A stretch of DNA of 64,000 nt from Pedobacter sp. R20-19 (GTDB lineage: Bacteria > Bacteroidota > Bacteroidia > Sphingobacteriales > Sphingobacteriaceae): contig NZ_JCKI01000005.1 in the NCBI RefSeq assembly GCF_000708265.2, forward strand, positions 248,001-312,000, written 5' to 3'. The notes under the pieces were generated by a model that worked only from the letters and a program-made list of their open reading frames with translations, was not told where the DNA came from and made no database searches. A program made the position numbers and the translations under genes. Shown piece after piece: positions 54,379-64,000 of the stretch; the stretch's first letter is position 1, and the number at the start of each line of letters is the position of its first letter.

Positions 54379-55239
54379 TTACCCTAAATACATGTGATCG
54401 CCAGTATTCCACGCTTTCCTGATTAAATTCCGGGCATCAAAAAAATGATTTAATGGCCCTTTCCCTTCTCCGGTTTTAACATGCTTACCTTCTATAATGG
54501 CTTGCTGAACAAATCCTTTTGCTTTCTCAATTGCCTGGGGCATATTATGACCTAAAGCTATAAAGGCTGCAATGGCTGCAGAAAGGGTGCAACCTGTACC
54601 ATGAGTGTTACTTGTTTGCACAGCGATAGATGTAAAAATGTGTTCCACACCATTTCGATCCTGGTAAACATCAAAAAGATCAGGCCCATTCAAATGGCCA
54701 CCTTTAACCAAAACAGCCTTGCATCCGGTTTGGATTATTCGACTGGCTGCCTCTTTCATGTCATCAACAGTGCTGATCTTCATATTGGCTAGTATTTCTG
54801 CTTCATCTAAATTTGGAGTAACTAAACTGGTTAAAGGAAATATTGCTTGCTGAAGGCTAACCAGCGTGCCCTGATTGATCAGATGAAAACCACTGGTTGA
54901 TACCATAACCGGATCTAAAATGACTGGAATGTGAGGATAAGTTTTCAATACCTCAGCTATGGACAGAACTTGATCTGCAGATTGAACGATCCCGATTTTA
55001 ATTGCCGAAGGTTTAATATCTTCCAAAACAGCTACAACTTGTCCACGTACAATATCAGCTGGAATAGGATGAATAGCTGTTACGCCTAAAGTATTTTGCA
55101 CCGTAATGGTTGTAATGGCTGACGTGCCATAGCAGCCAAGGGCACTAAAGGTTTTTAAATCGGCCTGTATTCCAGCACCACCTCCGCTATCTGATCCGGC
55201 AATGGTTAGTACAGCAATATATTGAAAGGTTTTGCTCAT
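54379..55239 (-). CDS. thiD: ThiD, hydroxymethylpyrimidine (phosphate) kinase
   Basis: A 286-residue ribokinase-fold enzyme that phosphorylates HMP and HMP-P for thiamine synthesis. Family marks: AVLTIAGSDSGGGAGIQADLKTFSALGCYGTSAITTITVQNT at the start, PVILDPVMVSTSGFHL, and the C-terminal anion hole TSNTHGTGCTLSAAIAA. It ends the thiamine operon and overlaps thiF by four bases. Length is normal. Confidence 0.97.
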   Translation of the reverse strand: MSKTFQYIAVLTIAGSDSGGGAGIQADLKTFSALGCYGTSAITTITVQNTLGVTAIHPIPADIVRGQVVAVLEDIKPSAIKIGIVQSADQVLSIAEVLKTYPHIPVILDPVMVSTSGFHLINQGTLVSLQQAIFPLTSLVTPNLDEAEILANMKISTVDDMKEAASRIIQTGCKAVLVKGGHLNGPDLFDVYQDRNGVEHIFTSIAVQTSNTHGTGCTLSAAIAAFIALGHNMPQAIEKAKGFVQQAIIEGKHVKTGEGKGPLNHFFDARNLIRKAWNTGDHMYLG

Positions 55240-56288
55240 GAAATTCCATCTTTTACACTAAAAATTTTTCCATCGAATAATGGCTTTACGATTTGTATAG
55301 CCATTTTACTCCGCTGACCTGTCTGACAGATGAAAACTAGTTTTTGATCCACCGGAAAAGCTGATATATGTTCGTTCAGTTCATATAGAGGAATATTTGT
55401 ACCACCAATGTTATATTCTTCAAATTCATAGTCTTCGCGTACATCCACTAAAAAAACTTCGTCAGGTATTTTATTCATCCAGCTTTTAAGGAGATCGATT
55501 GAAATCTCTTTATCCTCCGGCTCAATGGATTTATTTGCTATCGTTACTGGTGTTTGTGCTATAAGTTTCCTCGAACTGATTTTAAAAATGTTTGTGCTGC
55601 AATCCAGTGCATTCATAGTAAGTAATTTTCCGGAAAGTGTTTCGCCGATTTCACTGATCACTTTAATGGCTTCATTGGCCATCAGGGTACCAATAATACC
55701 GGGCAGCACACCAATTACACCAATCTCAGCACAGTTAGGTACCTCACCTTCAGATGGAGCTTCTGCAAACAAATCACGGTAATTTGGCCCTTGCTGGTAG
55801 TTGAATACAGCTACCTGACCTTCAAATTTAAAGATGGAACCAAAAATAAGCGGTTTATTCAATTGTACACAAGTATCATTAATGAGATATCGGGTAGGAA
55901 AATTATCAGAACCATCAATAATCAGGTCATATTGGTAGATCAGTCTTTCCGCATTTTCTAAAATTACCCTTTCCTGGTAGGCTGTTATTTTTACGAAAGG
56001 ATTGAGATGCCCCAATTTCTCTTTTGCGGTCAACGCTTTGGGTTTGCCCACATCTAAACTATTATACAAGATTTGCCGGTGCAGGTTACTTAAATCCACT
56101 ACATCATTATCGGCAATGCCAATATGACCAACACCTGCCGCAACCAGATATTGCAGCACCGGGCAACCTACCCCCCCTGCGCCTATCATCAATATACTGG
56201 CTTTCTTAAGCTTTTCTTGTCCGGCTATACCCAGTTCAGGCAAAATGATCTGGCGTTGATACTGTTTTAATTCTTCAGGTTTAAGCAT
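55236..56288 (-). CDS. thiF: ThiF-like adenylyltransferase fused to a rhodanese domain
   Basis: A 350-residue protein that should adenylate the ThiS C-terminal Gly and help in sulfur transfer. The N-terminal E1-like domain (about 1-245) has the GAGGVGCPVLQYLVAAGVGHIGIADNDVVDLSNLHRQILY nucleotide site. The zinc Cys pair normally in GPCYRC is GPNYRD here, so it belongs to the zinc-less type. The C-terminal rhodanese domain (about 260-350) has EVFLVDVREDYEFEEYNIGG and VFICQTGQRS with the active Cys. The fusion replaces a separate sulfur carrier such as ThiI's rhodanese. It lies between thiH and thiD. Confidence 0.93.
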   Translation of the reverse strand: MLKPEELKQYQRQIILPELGIAGQEKLKKASILMIGAGGVGCPVLQYLVAAGVGHIGIADNDVVDLSNLHRQILYNSLDVGKPKALTAKEKLGHLNPFVKITAYQERVILENAERLIYQYDLIIDGSDNFPTRYLINDTCVQLNKPLIFGSIFKFEGQVAVFNYQQGPNYRDLFAEAPSEGEVPNCAEIGVIGVLPGIIGTLMANEAIKVISEIGETLSGKLLTMNALDCSTNIFKISSRKLIAQTPVTIANKSIEPEDKEISIDLLKSWMNKIPDEVFLVDVREDYEFEEYNIGGTNIPLYELNEHISAFPVDQKLVFICQTGQRSKMAIQIVKPLFDGKIFSVKDGIS

Positions 56289-56297
56289 TTTTATAAA

Positions 56298-57410
56298 TTA
56301 AGCTAAGCAATTGTCCCAATCTTTCCATACAGCTTCATAACCTTGGGCAGCAATCATTGTGGAAATTTCGGCGGGGCTACGTTCATCGCTAATTTCAAAC
56401 TGTTCCAATGATTCTGGTGCAACCGTATAGCCACCAGGATTGGTTTTTGAGCCTGCACTGATGGAGGTAATACCCAGTTTGATGATATTATTCCTAAATG
56501 CTGGTGATTCACGGGTAGAGATAGACAGTTCTACTTCTTCATTAAATAAACGGTAAGCACAGATGAGTTGCACCAGTTCCCGGTCACTCATTTCAACTTT
56601 AGGTTCCAATCCACCACTGTAGGGGCGAAGCCTCGGAAAGGAAAGGCTATATTTACTTTGCCAATATTTTTTCTCCAGATAGTGGAGATGAAGTGCTGTG
56701 AAAAAACAATCGGTGCGCCAGTCTTCCAAGCCTATTAAAACGCCTAATCCCATTTTGTGGATTTTCGCTTTTCCCAGTCGGTCTGGTGTTTCCACCCGAT
56801 ATTTAAAATTTGATTTTTTCCCTTTAGGGTGGTGCTTCTTGTAATCTTCCTGATGATAGGTTTCCTGGTAAACCAGAATCGTATTTAAGCCAAAGGGAAT
56901 CAGCTGCTCGTAATCTTTCTGGTCCATTGGCTGAATTTCCATAGATACATGGGCAAAGTGCGGCCTGATGAGTTTTAGCACCTTTTTAAAATAATCGGTA
57001 TGTACGTTCACATTATCTTCACCAGTAACCAGCAGCACATGTTCATAGCCCATTTCCTTAATGGCAGCCACTTCCTGCATAATCTCCATAGGAGAAAGTG
57101 TTTTGCGCCTTACCTTATTATCATAGCTAAAACCGCAATAGGTGCAAATGTTGCTGCATTCGTTTGATAAATATAGCGGAACATACATTTGTAATACCTT
57201 GCCGAAACGCTTTTGCGTTAACTGCTGGCTAATCTTAGCCATTTGCTCCAGGTATGGTTCCGCAGCCGGTGAAATGAGTGCTTTAAAATCTTCTAAAGTT
57301 CTTTTCGTTGCACACAATGCATGTTCTACATCAGCAGCTGTTTTGGCATAGATACTGGCTTTGGTTTCATTCCAGTTATAGGTTTCAAAAAGATCATTAA
57401 AACTATTCAT
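56298..57410 (-). CDS. thiH: ThiH, tyrosine lyase for thiamine thiazole synthesis
   Basis: A 370-residue radical SAM enzyme that cleaves tyrosine to give dehydroglycine. The CxxxCxxC cluster motif is C85, C89, C92 in [19 protein letters not shown]. The ThiH C-terminal part [26 protein letters not shown] and the ending of about 50 residues match the family. No thiO oxidase is present, so this route depends on ThiH. The gene overlaps thiG by eight bases. Confidence 0.97.
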   Translation of the reverse strand: MNSFNDLFETYNWNETKASIYAKTAADVEHALCATKRTLEDFKALISPAAEPYLEQMAKISQQLTQKRFGKVLQMYVPLYLSNECSNICTYCGFSYDNKVRRKTLSPMEIMQEVAAIKEMGYEHVLLVTGEDNVNVHTDYFKKVLKLIRPHFAHVSMEIQPMDQKDYEQLIPFGLNTILVYQETYHQEDYKKHHPKGKKSNFKYRVETPDRLGKAKIHKMGLGVLIGLEDWRTDCFFTALHLHYLEKKYWQSKYSLSFPRLRPYSGGLEPKVEMSDRELVQLICAYRLFNEEVELSISTRESPAFRNNIIKLGITSISAGSKTNPGGYTVAPESLEQFEISDERSPAEISTMIAAQGYEAVWKDWDNCLA

Positions 57411-58170
57411 CTAAAAAAGAAGTTAGTGGACTGCTGGCTACAGCATATGAAACAGGTAAGGCTAATTTAGCTTCGTAGGCCATGCGTCCGGCTTCTACAG
57501 CCATTTTAAAAGCCACAGCCATTTGTGTCGGATTACTGGAAATCGCAATTGCCGTATTCACCAATACGGCATCGGCACCAATTTCCATGGCACGTGCAGC
57601 TTCTGATGGTGAACCAATTCCCGCATCAATAATCACCGGAACATTACTTTGGCTAATGATGATCTCTAAAAAATCGATGGTTTTTAAACCTTTGTTACTG
57701 CCAATTGGCGAACCCAGTGGCATCACCGCCGCTGTACCAGCATCTTCCAGGCGTTTACATAAAACCGGATCTGCATGAATATAGGGCAATACGATAAATC
57801 CTAGTTTAGCCAGTTCCTCTGTAGCCTTTAAAGTTTCAATAGGATCGGGCATAAGGTATTTCGGATCCGGATGAATTTCGAGTTTAATCCAGTTGGTTTC
57901 CAAAGCCTCACGGGCCAATTGCGCTGCAAAAATGGCTTCTTTAGCGTTGCGTACGCCAGAGGTATTAGGTAATAAATTGATGTGCGGATATTTCAGACGG
58001 ATTAGTAAGTCGTCATGTTCATTGTTCTTAACATCAACCCGTTTAAGGGCTACGGTTACGAGTTCAGATTCTGATGCCAGTAAGGCTTCCTCCATTAAAG
58101 CAGCAGAACTGAATTTTCCAGTACCTGTGAACAATCTTGAACTGAAAGTTTTATCAGCTATTTTTAACAT
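57403..58170 (-). CDS. thiG: ThiG, thiazole synthase
   Basis: A 255-residue TIM-barrel enzyme that joins deoxyxylulose phosphate, dehydroglycine and ThiS sulfur into the thiazole. Motifs: [26 protein letters not shown] (Schiff-base Lys in this region), [43 protein letters not shown] and [32 protein letters not shown]. It overlaps thiH by eight bases and follows thiE by ten. Confidence 0.97.
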   Translation of the reverse strand: MLKIADKTFSSRLFTGTGKFSSAALMEEALLASESELVTVALKRVDVKNNEHDDLLIRLKYPHINLLPNTSGVRNAKEAIFAAQLAREALETNWIKLEIHPDPKYLMPDPIETLKATEELAKLGFIVLPYIHADPVLCKRLEDAGTAAVMPLGSPIGSNKGLKTIDFLEIIISQSNVPVIIDAGIGSPSEAARAMEIGADAVLVNTAIAISSNPTQMAVAFKMAVEAGRMAYEAKLALPVSYAVASSPLTSFLDE

Positions 58171-58180
58171 TTTGTTTCGT

Positions 58181-58825
58181 TTAAGCTTCCTTTAAATTGG
58201 AACTGTTGAGTTGTACGTACATTTGCCTTATCATAGTTGCAGGATCGGTTGCATGGGTAATCGCTCCTGAAACGGCAACACCGTACAGGCCAGTCTTGAT
58301 AATGGCATTGATGTCGGCCAGTTCAATCCCACCAATTGCAATAATGGGAATATGAATATTGGCTAAATTGACCTGTTTTATAATGGCGGCATAACCCTCT
58401 AAACCCACTATCGGACTCAGCTTTTGTTTAGTTGTGGTAAATCTATACGGCCCCAGACCAATATAATCTACCTGTTCGGAAACCCGCTGTTTAATATGAT
58501 CAAAGGTATTGGCCGTTCCACCAATGATCATTTCTTTACCAACAATATCTCTTGCCTGCTCAATCGGCATATCATCCAAACCCAGGTGCAAGCCATATGC
58601 ATTGGCTTTGAGTGCAATTTCAGGATGATCGTTTACAATGAGCTTGGCACCATAGGCCTCACATAAGGCTACAGCATCTATGGCATATTGTAAAATTTCT
58701 GGCTTTGGCTGGTTCTTGATCCTTAGTTGGATCCACTTCGCACCAGCTTCAAGCGCCACTTTAATTGCTGTAAGGTGTGTGCCGTTTTTCGGTTCCTGAG
58801 AAATATAGTGTAATCTGTCAATCAT
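58181..58825 (-). CDS. thiE: ThiE, thiamine phosphate synthase
   Basis: A 214-residue TIM-barrel enzyme that couples HMP-PP with thiazole phosphate. Visible marks: [57 protein letters not shown] and [29 protein letters not shown]. The YIGLGP and IGGI phosphate loops are intact, so this is the active copy. A second ThiE-like gene overlaps it by four bases upstream. Confidence 0.95.
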   Translation of the reverse strand: MIDRLHYISQEPKNGTHLTAIKVALEAGAKWIQLRIKNQPKPEILQYAIDAVALCEAYGAKLIVNDHPEIALKANAYGLHLGLDDMPIEQARDIVGKEMIIGGTANTFDHIKQRVSEQVDYIGLGPYRFTTTKQKLSPIVGLEGYAAIIKQVNLANIHIPIIAIGGIELADINAIIKTGLYGVAVSGAITHATDPATMIRQMYVQLNSSNLKEA

Positions 58826-59429
58826 TCCATTGGGTTATTTATGATGTTATTTAATCTTTGAAAATTAACAACAGCTTGTGAAGGGGTATTCCAAACGGCA
58901 CCAAGTATGGCTACACCATCAAAATTCATTTTTCTCGCCTTATTCAGGTTAGTTTCATCTAGGCCACCAAGTGCAATCACCTTAGGCCGTTGGTTCGTTT
59001 TTTTTAGTACAAAGCCTTTTTTTACCTGGCCTTGATAACCCGGTTTGGATAGGCTATTAAATACCGGGCTAAAAAAGACATATTCAAATTCATCCAGTAA
59101 TGGTATTTCAGCAAGATCATGTATGGATGTACTCAACACATAATCCTTTTGTTTTTGATCATTCCATTTTATAACCCCTAAATTAACCCGATACCTTTCA
59201 GGATAATGCAAACGCTTGATGTTAAAATCATCTGTAAGCATATGATGCTGATGTAGAGCTATATTAGTATGAAATACCTGATCAATACCTTGAAGCAGAT
59301 GAATGCATTGGTGGATATTCCACTCCGGCTTTCGCAAATGAAAACGAGTTAATCCGGCATCAAAAAGCTGGTTAATTATATCGGCTTCATTGTCGACAGA
59401 TTGGGGATCGGAGATCACAATCAAATCCA

Positions 59430-59430
<1 letters not shown>
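58822..59430 (-). CDS. Second ThiE/TenI-like protein
   Basis: A 202-residue ThiE-fold protein. It keeps FHLRKPEWN, VFFSPVFNSLSKPGYQGQ and VIALGGLDETNLNKARKMNFDGVAILGAVW, like the TenI group. The metal/diphosphate residues of true ThiE (the ND of VNDH and the following DD) are not present at the corresponding place (ALHQHHMLTDD). It is therefore probably a thiazole tautomerase or accessory protein rather than a second synthase. It overlaps both thiC (by one base) and thiE (by four). Confidence 0.88.
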
Positions 59431-61534
<2,104 letters not shown>

Positions 61535-61619
61535 TCTATAGCTAAAAAAAATCAACTTTTAGGAATGGCCCCGTATGGAGGAAAGAAAAGATAGCACCAA
61601 ATAATAGCGTTATCATTCA

Positions 61620-61697
61620 CTTTTCCCTTCGGCAGTACTAACTGCATCAGGTTCAAAGGGTATTATCTCAGTCCGCAAAGGACACCCCTAAAGTTGC
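61620..61697 (-). ncRNA. TPP riboswitch (THI element)
   Basis: Read on the minus strand the aptamer carries GGGGTGTCCT, then GGACTGAGATAATACCC (the CUGAGA core), then TTTGAACCTGATGCAGTTAGTACTGC and GAAGGGAA. These match the conserved TPP-box. It lies about 85 bases upstream of thiS and should switch the whole thiamine operon off when thiamine diphosphate is abundant. The expression platform is the stretch between the aptamer and thiS (about 61535-61619). Confidence 0.95.
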
Positions 61698-61948
61698 GGT
61701 AAACTTATAGAAAAGTTTCTAGAATAGCCAAATTATTCCCTAAAGAAAAATCAACACCCCATTTAAATTAACCCTAAACTGCATTGGTATTTATACTTAA
61801 AATAGCTTTTTCACCTTCCTGAGTGTGATTTTTTAGACTAATAAAAGTATTTGTATAGGATGATATTTTTTTTACGAAATTTTTATTAATATCGTAGCTT
61901 ATGGTGATGATATCGTAAAAAAAACTCAGCCTTTAAAGAAGAAAACAT
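61698..61948. other. Divergent gap between TPP riboswitch and acetyltransferase gene
   Basis: Together with the riboswitch this makes a gene-free stretch of about 414 bases. It must hold the thiamine promoter (minus) and the acetyltransferase promoter (plus). A short direct repeat ATATCGTA occurs twice near 61893 and 61914. No ORF seen. Confidence 0.45.
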
Positions 61949-62515
61949 ATGAAATCTGAAAGAGAAAAGATGCTTGCTGGTGAACATTATAATATCAATG
62001 ATCCTGAATTGGTTGAAATCAGATATCAGGTAAGGGAGCTTGTAGATTTATTTAACAATACCAGTCCGAGGGATACAGAAACCAAAGAAAACCTACAGCG
62101 AAAAATATTTGCAGATGTTGGAGATAATGTTCATATCGAAAAAGCAATTAGAATTGATTATGGATGCCATACCAAAATTGGAAGCAACGTGTTTATTAAT
62201 TTTAATTTTGTTCTCTTGGATTGTTGCCCTGTAACCATCGGAAATAATGTTTTTATTGCACCCAATGTTCAGATTTATACGGCAAGCCATCCAATTAATC
62301 CCATCGATAGAAACAAACACATTGGTTTCGCCAAGCCTGTAACCATTGGAAATGATGTTTGGATAGGAGGGGACTGCATATTGCTTCCTGGTGTAACCAT
62401 TGGTGATCGTTGTTCAATTGGTGCAGGAAGTGTGGTTACCAAAAGCATTCCACCCAACTCTTTGGCAGTTGGCTCGCCTTGTAAAGTGGTTAAAAAATTA
62501 AATTTTGATCTGTAA
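61949..62515 (+). CDS. Maltose/galactoside O-acetyltransferase-like hexapeptide enzyme
   Basis: A 188-residue left-handed beta-helix acetyltransferase. The N-terminal part MKSEREKMLAGEHYNINDPELVEIR is the Maa-type start. Hexapeptide repeats follow (IGSNVFINFNFVLLD, VTIGNNVFIAPNVQIY, VTIGNDVWIGGDCILLPGVTIGDRCSIGAGSVVTKSIP). The catalytic His is in YTASHPI. Acceptor sugar unknown; detoxification or glycan decoration are possible. It stands alone. Confidence 0.93.
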   Translation: MKSEREKMLAGEHYNINDPELVEIRYQVRELVDLFNNTSPRDTETKENLQRKIFADVGDNVHIEKAIRIDYGCHTKIGSNVFINFNFVLLDCCPVTIGNNVFIAPNVQIYTASHPINPIDRNKHIGFAKPVTIGNDVWIGGDCILLPGVTIGDRCSIGAGSVVTKSIPPNSLAVGSPCKVVKKLNFDL

Positions 62516-62590
62516 TTGGTTTATTTAGAGTGTGATAATAATCAGACTTTAATACTGGAAGTATCTCATTCATCAGGTTCGTGTCGTGTT

Positions 62591-63070
62591 TTAAACACGC
62601 TCAATTTTACAGATATAACAACATGCGGCTGCATTTCTGGCATGAAGGTAGTCGATTTCAGGGTGCTGGTCGAAGATTTCACCAATTAAATGATCAACAT
62701 CCGCATCGCCCACTAATTTTGTGAAAATCATTTGTTGATCTTTTGAATAGCCAATTAAAGATAATGGAAAATTGTCTTTATCTGCTTTGATTTCTGTTGG
62801 GAATTGGTGAATATTCCCGTAGGGTTCAATATCTTTTTGATGTATAAATACGGGCCCGGGTTGATTAAACACATTATCAATGGTAAATGGGCTATGGGTA
62901 AATAATAACCGGATATCGGTGCCAACAGCGAAAGGTTTTAAAGAAACGCGGCAAGGCCCAAAACCAGTAGCCAGCTGCTCAATCACTTTGCGACCAAAAT
63001 CATCATTTAAGGTTTGTTTAATTTTATTAGCGTATGCCGCAGAGATGGGAACAATTTTAAATTTCTTCAT
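62591..63070 (-). CDS. DUF1203 family protein
   Basis: A 159-residue soluble protein without signal peptide. FKIVPISAAYANKIKQTLNDDFGRKVIEQLATGFGPCRVSLKPFAVGTDIRLLFTHSPFT, then GPVFIHQKDIEPY and the C-terminal YLHARNAAACCYICKIERV, match DUF1203, a family of unknown function. An upstream start at 63118 adds 16 residues with no family match. The two neighbouring cysteines in AACCYIC near the end are conserved-looking. No operon partner. Confidence 0.82.
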   Translation of the reverse strand: MKKFKIVPISAAYANKIKQTLNDDFGRKVIEQLATGFGPCRVSLKPFAVGTDIRLLFTHSPFTIDNVFNQPGPVFIHQKDIEPYGNIHQFPTEIKADKDNFPLSLIGYSKDQQMIFTKLVGDADVDHLIGEIFDQHPEIDYLHARNAAACCYICKIERV

Positions 63071-63294
63071 TATGTGAATTTTAGATACAAATAAATTAAG
63101 TTTTGAGTAGCCAAACAATCCGAAACTTGCTGACTTATTAAAATCATACCCTTATTATTTCCATTAATTTTAGGCGTATTTGGTCCAATTTTAATATTTA
63201 TTTTCCTGATCTGAACAATTCAAAAAACTTCATTTATTATTTGTAAATAATAATTTAATTTCTGTAAATTCACAATAGTTAACACTCTCAAAAC

Positions 63295-64000
63295 ATGAAA
63301 AAAGTAAGATTACTTTCCCTGCTCCTTGCAGTAGGGATTGGGTTGACCTATATCAGTATAGGTTCATGGGGCTGCAAAAGTCGGCCTTCCTCCTCCGGTA
63401 AAGACAGTACAAACACCTCGGTAACTGATTCCGGTCAAACAACATTAAGTTCTAATTTGCCCTACGATGTCACCATCGCACCAACAGACACGGTTCTTCA
63501 AACCCAGATCAGAGCAGATTTTGACCTTTTCTCCTGGGAATCATTTATCGCCCTGAACTGGTCGCCGGATAGCACCGAAATAATTGGGCAGCATGGAGAT
63601 AATGCAACGGTATGGGAAACCTGGAAAGAAAATGCAGAAGTTTTTCTTCCTGATGGTAGCAAGCCGGCACCTTGGAATGCAGCCCTGCAGCAGAAAAATA
63701 AAGTGCTGGTACAAGTGGGCAAAACGCCAACGGTATTGCTTACGGATGTAACTCAGCCTTTCTTAACTGGTCCGTTGATCGATCAGAACGGACAATATAC
63801 CCGATTTGAAATCGTAATGAACGAAAAGATGTTTGATTACATCGATAATAACGTTTTATATAATTATCAGGGACAGCAGAAGTTTACTGATACCATTGCC
63901 TTTCCATCTGGTAATAATGAAAAGAAAGCACATGGCGCCATTATGGTTAAAGCCTCATGGAAAATTATGGGTAAAGGTGATGATACCACCCGTTTTCATA
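63295..64000 (+). CDS. Unknown exported protein, cut by right window edge
   Basis: The frame opens at the ATG and is still open at base 64000, giving at least 235 residues. The N-terminus (MKKVRLLSLLLAVGIGLTYISIG) is a signal or anchor. A Cys follows in SWGCKSRPSSSGKDS, but the lipobox is poor. The rest contains FDLFSWESFIALNWSPD, ATVWETWKENAEVFLPDGS and KKAHGAIMVKASWKIMG, a pattern I have a faint recollection of in conserved Bacteroidota secreted proteins, with no assigned role. The 3' end is outside the window, so domain assignment is limited. Confidence 0.7.
   Translation, partial: MKKVRLLSLLLAVGIGLTYISIGSWGCKSRPSSSGKDSTNTSVTDSGQTTLSSNLPYDVTIAPTDTVLQTQIRADFDLFSWESFIALNWSPDSTEIIGQHGDNATVWETWKENAEVFLPDGSKPAPWNAALQQKNKVLVQVGKTPTVLLTDVTQPFLTGPLIDQNGQYTRFEIVMNEKMFDYIDNNVLYNYQGQQKFTDTIAFPSGNNEKKAHGAIMVKASWKIMGKGDDTTRFH

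Noticed and set aside
63498..63730. Two minus frames opposite the last gene
   Set aside because: Both are antisense to the unknown exported protein, whose reading has a signal peptide and good codon pattern.

Overview
The window reads as chromosome of a Bacteroidota bacterium, most like a soil Pedobacter or another Sphingobacteriaceae member. The evidence is a SusC/SusD polysaccharide utilisation locus, SusE-type and other Bacteroidota lipoproteins, PF14905-type outer-membrane barrels, GG-leader peptide export genes, moderate to low GC, and short gaps without clear Shine-Dalgarno sites. No rRNA, tRNA, CRISPR array, transposase or integrase was seen.

Layout. (1) 1-10245: an alpha-mannan-type utilisation locus with SusC (5' end outside the window), SusD, a SusE-like lipoprotein, GH76, GH92 and a second GH76. 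A REP-like palindrome lies before the last gene, and a separate GH97 gene follows (10476-12431). (2) 12521-14632: a DUF3891 protein, a small unknown protein and a LytTR response regulator. (3) 14853-25638: the most interesting region, a ribosomal peptide (RiPP) locus. It starts with a 58-residue GG-leader precursor and an attenuator-like hairpin. Next come a 2-oxoglutarate/Fe(II) oxygenase fused to a catalytically dead C39-peptidase-like domain and a small secreted protein. Three paralogous radical SAM/SPASM maturases follow, interspersed with a C39 peptidase-ABC exporter and a miniature HlyD-like protein. The operon ends with an outer-membrane barrel gene that overlaps the third maturase. (4) 25802-29515: NmrA-like protein, alpha/beta hydrolase, Crp/Fnr regulator and PRC-barrel protein. 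(5) 29578-38231: two hybrid histidine kinases around a receiver protein and an unusual sugar transferase that carries a receiver-like N-terminus. (6) 38323-49241: an exopolysaccharide locus with glycosyltransferases, flippase, O-antigen ligase/polymerase-like protein, a Wzc-like protein with a ruined P-loop, a TolC-like protein and a 31-residue membrane miniprotein. (7) 49671-54257: NIPSNAP protein, patatin-like lipase, lipoprotein and a carboxypeptidase-regulatory-like protein. (8) 54379-61697: a thiamine operon, thiS-thiC-thiE-like-thiE-thiG-thiH-thiF-thiD, behind a TPP riboswitch. (9) 61949-64000: an acetyltransferase, a DUF1203 protein and an unknown protein cut by the window edge.

How the parts may work together. 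The mannan locus would bind and import alpha-mannan fragments at the outer membrane and trim them with endo- and exo-mannosidases. In the RiPP locus, I infer that the dead C39-like domain recruits the oxygenase to the GG leader, that the three SPASM enzymes act on the aromatic-rich core (three aromatic residues), and that the C39 exporter then removes the leader after GG and secretes the product. The outer-membrane barrel could serve export or re-uptake. The hybrid kinases and the receiver next to the priming sugar transferase suggest two-component control of exopolysaccharide synthesis.
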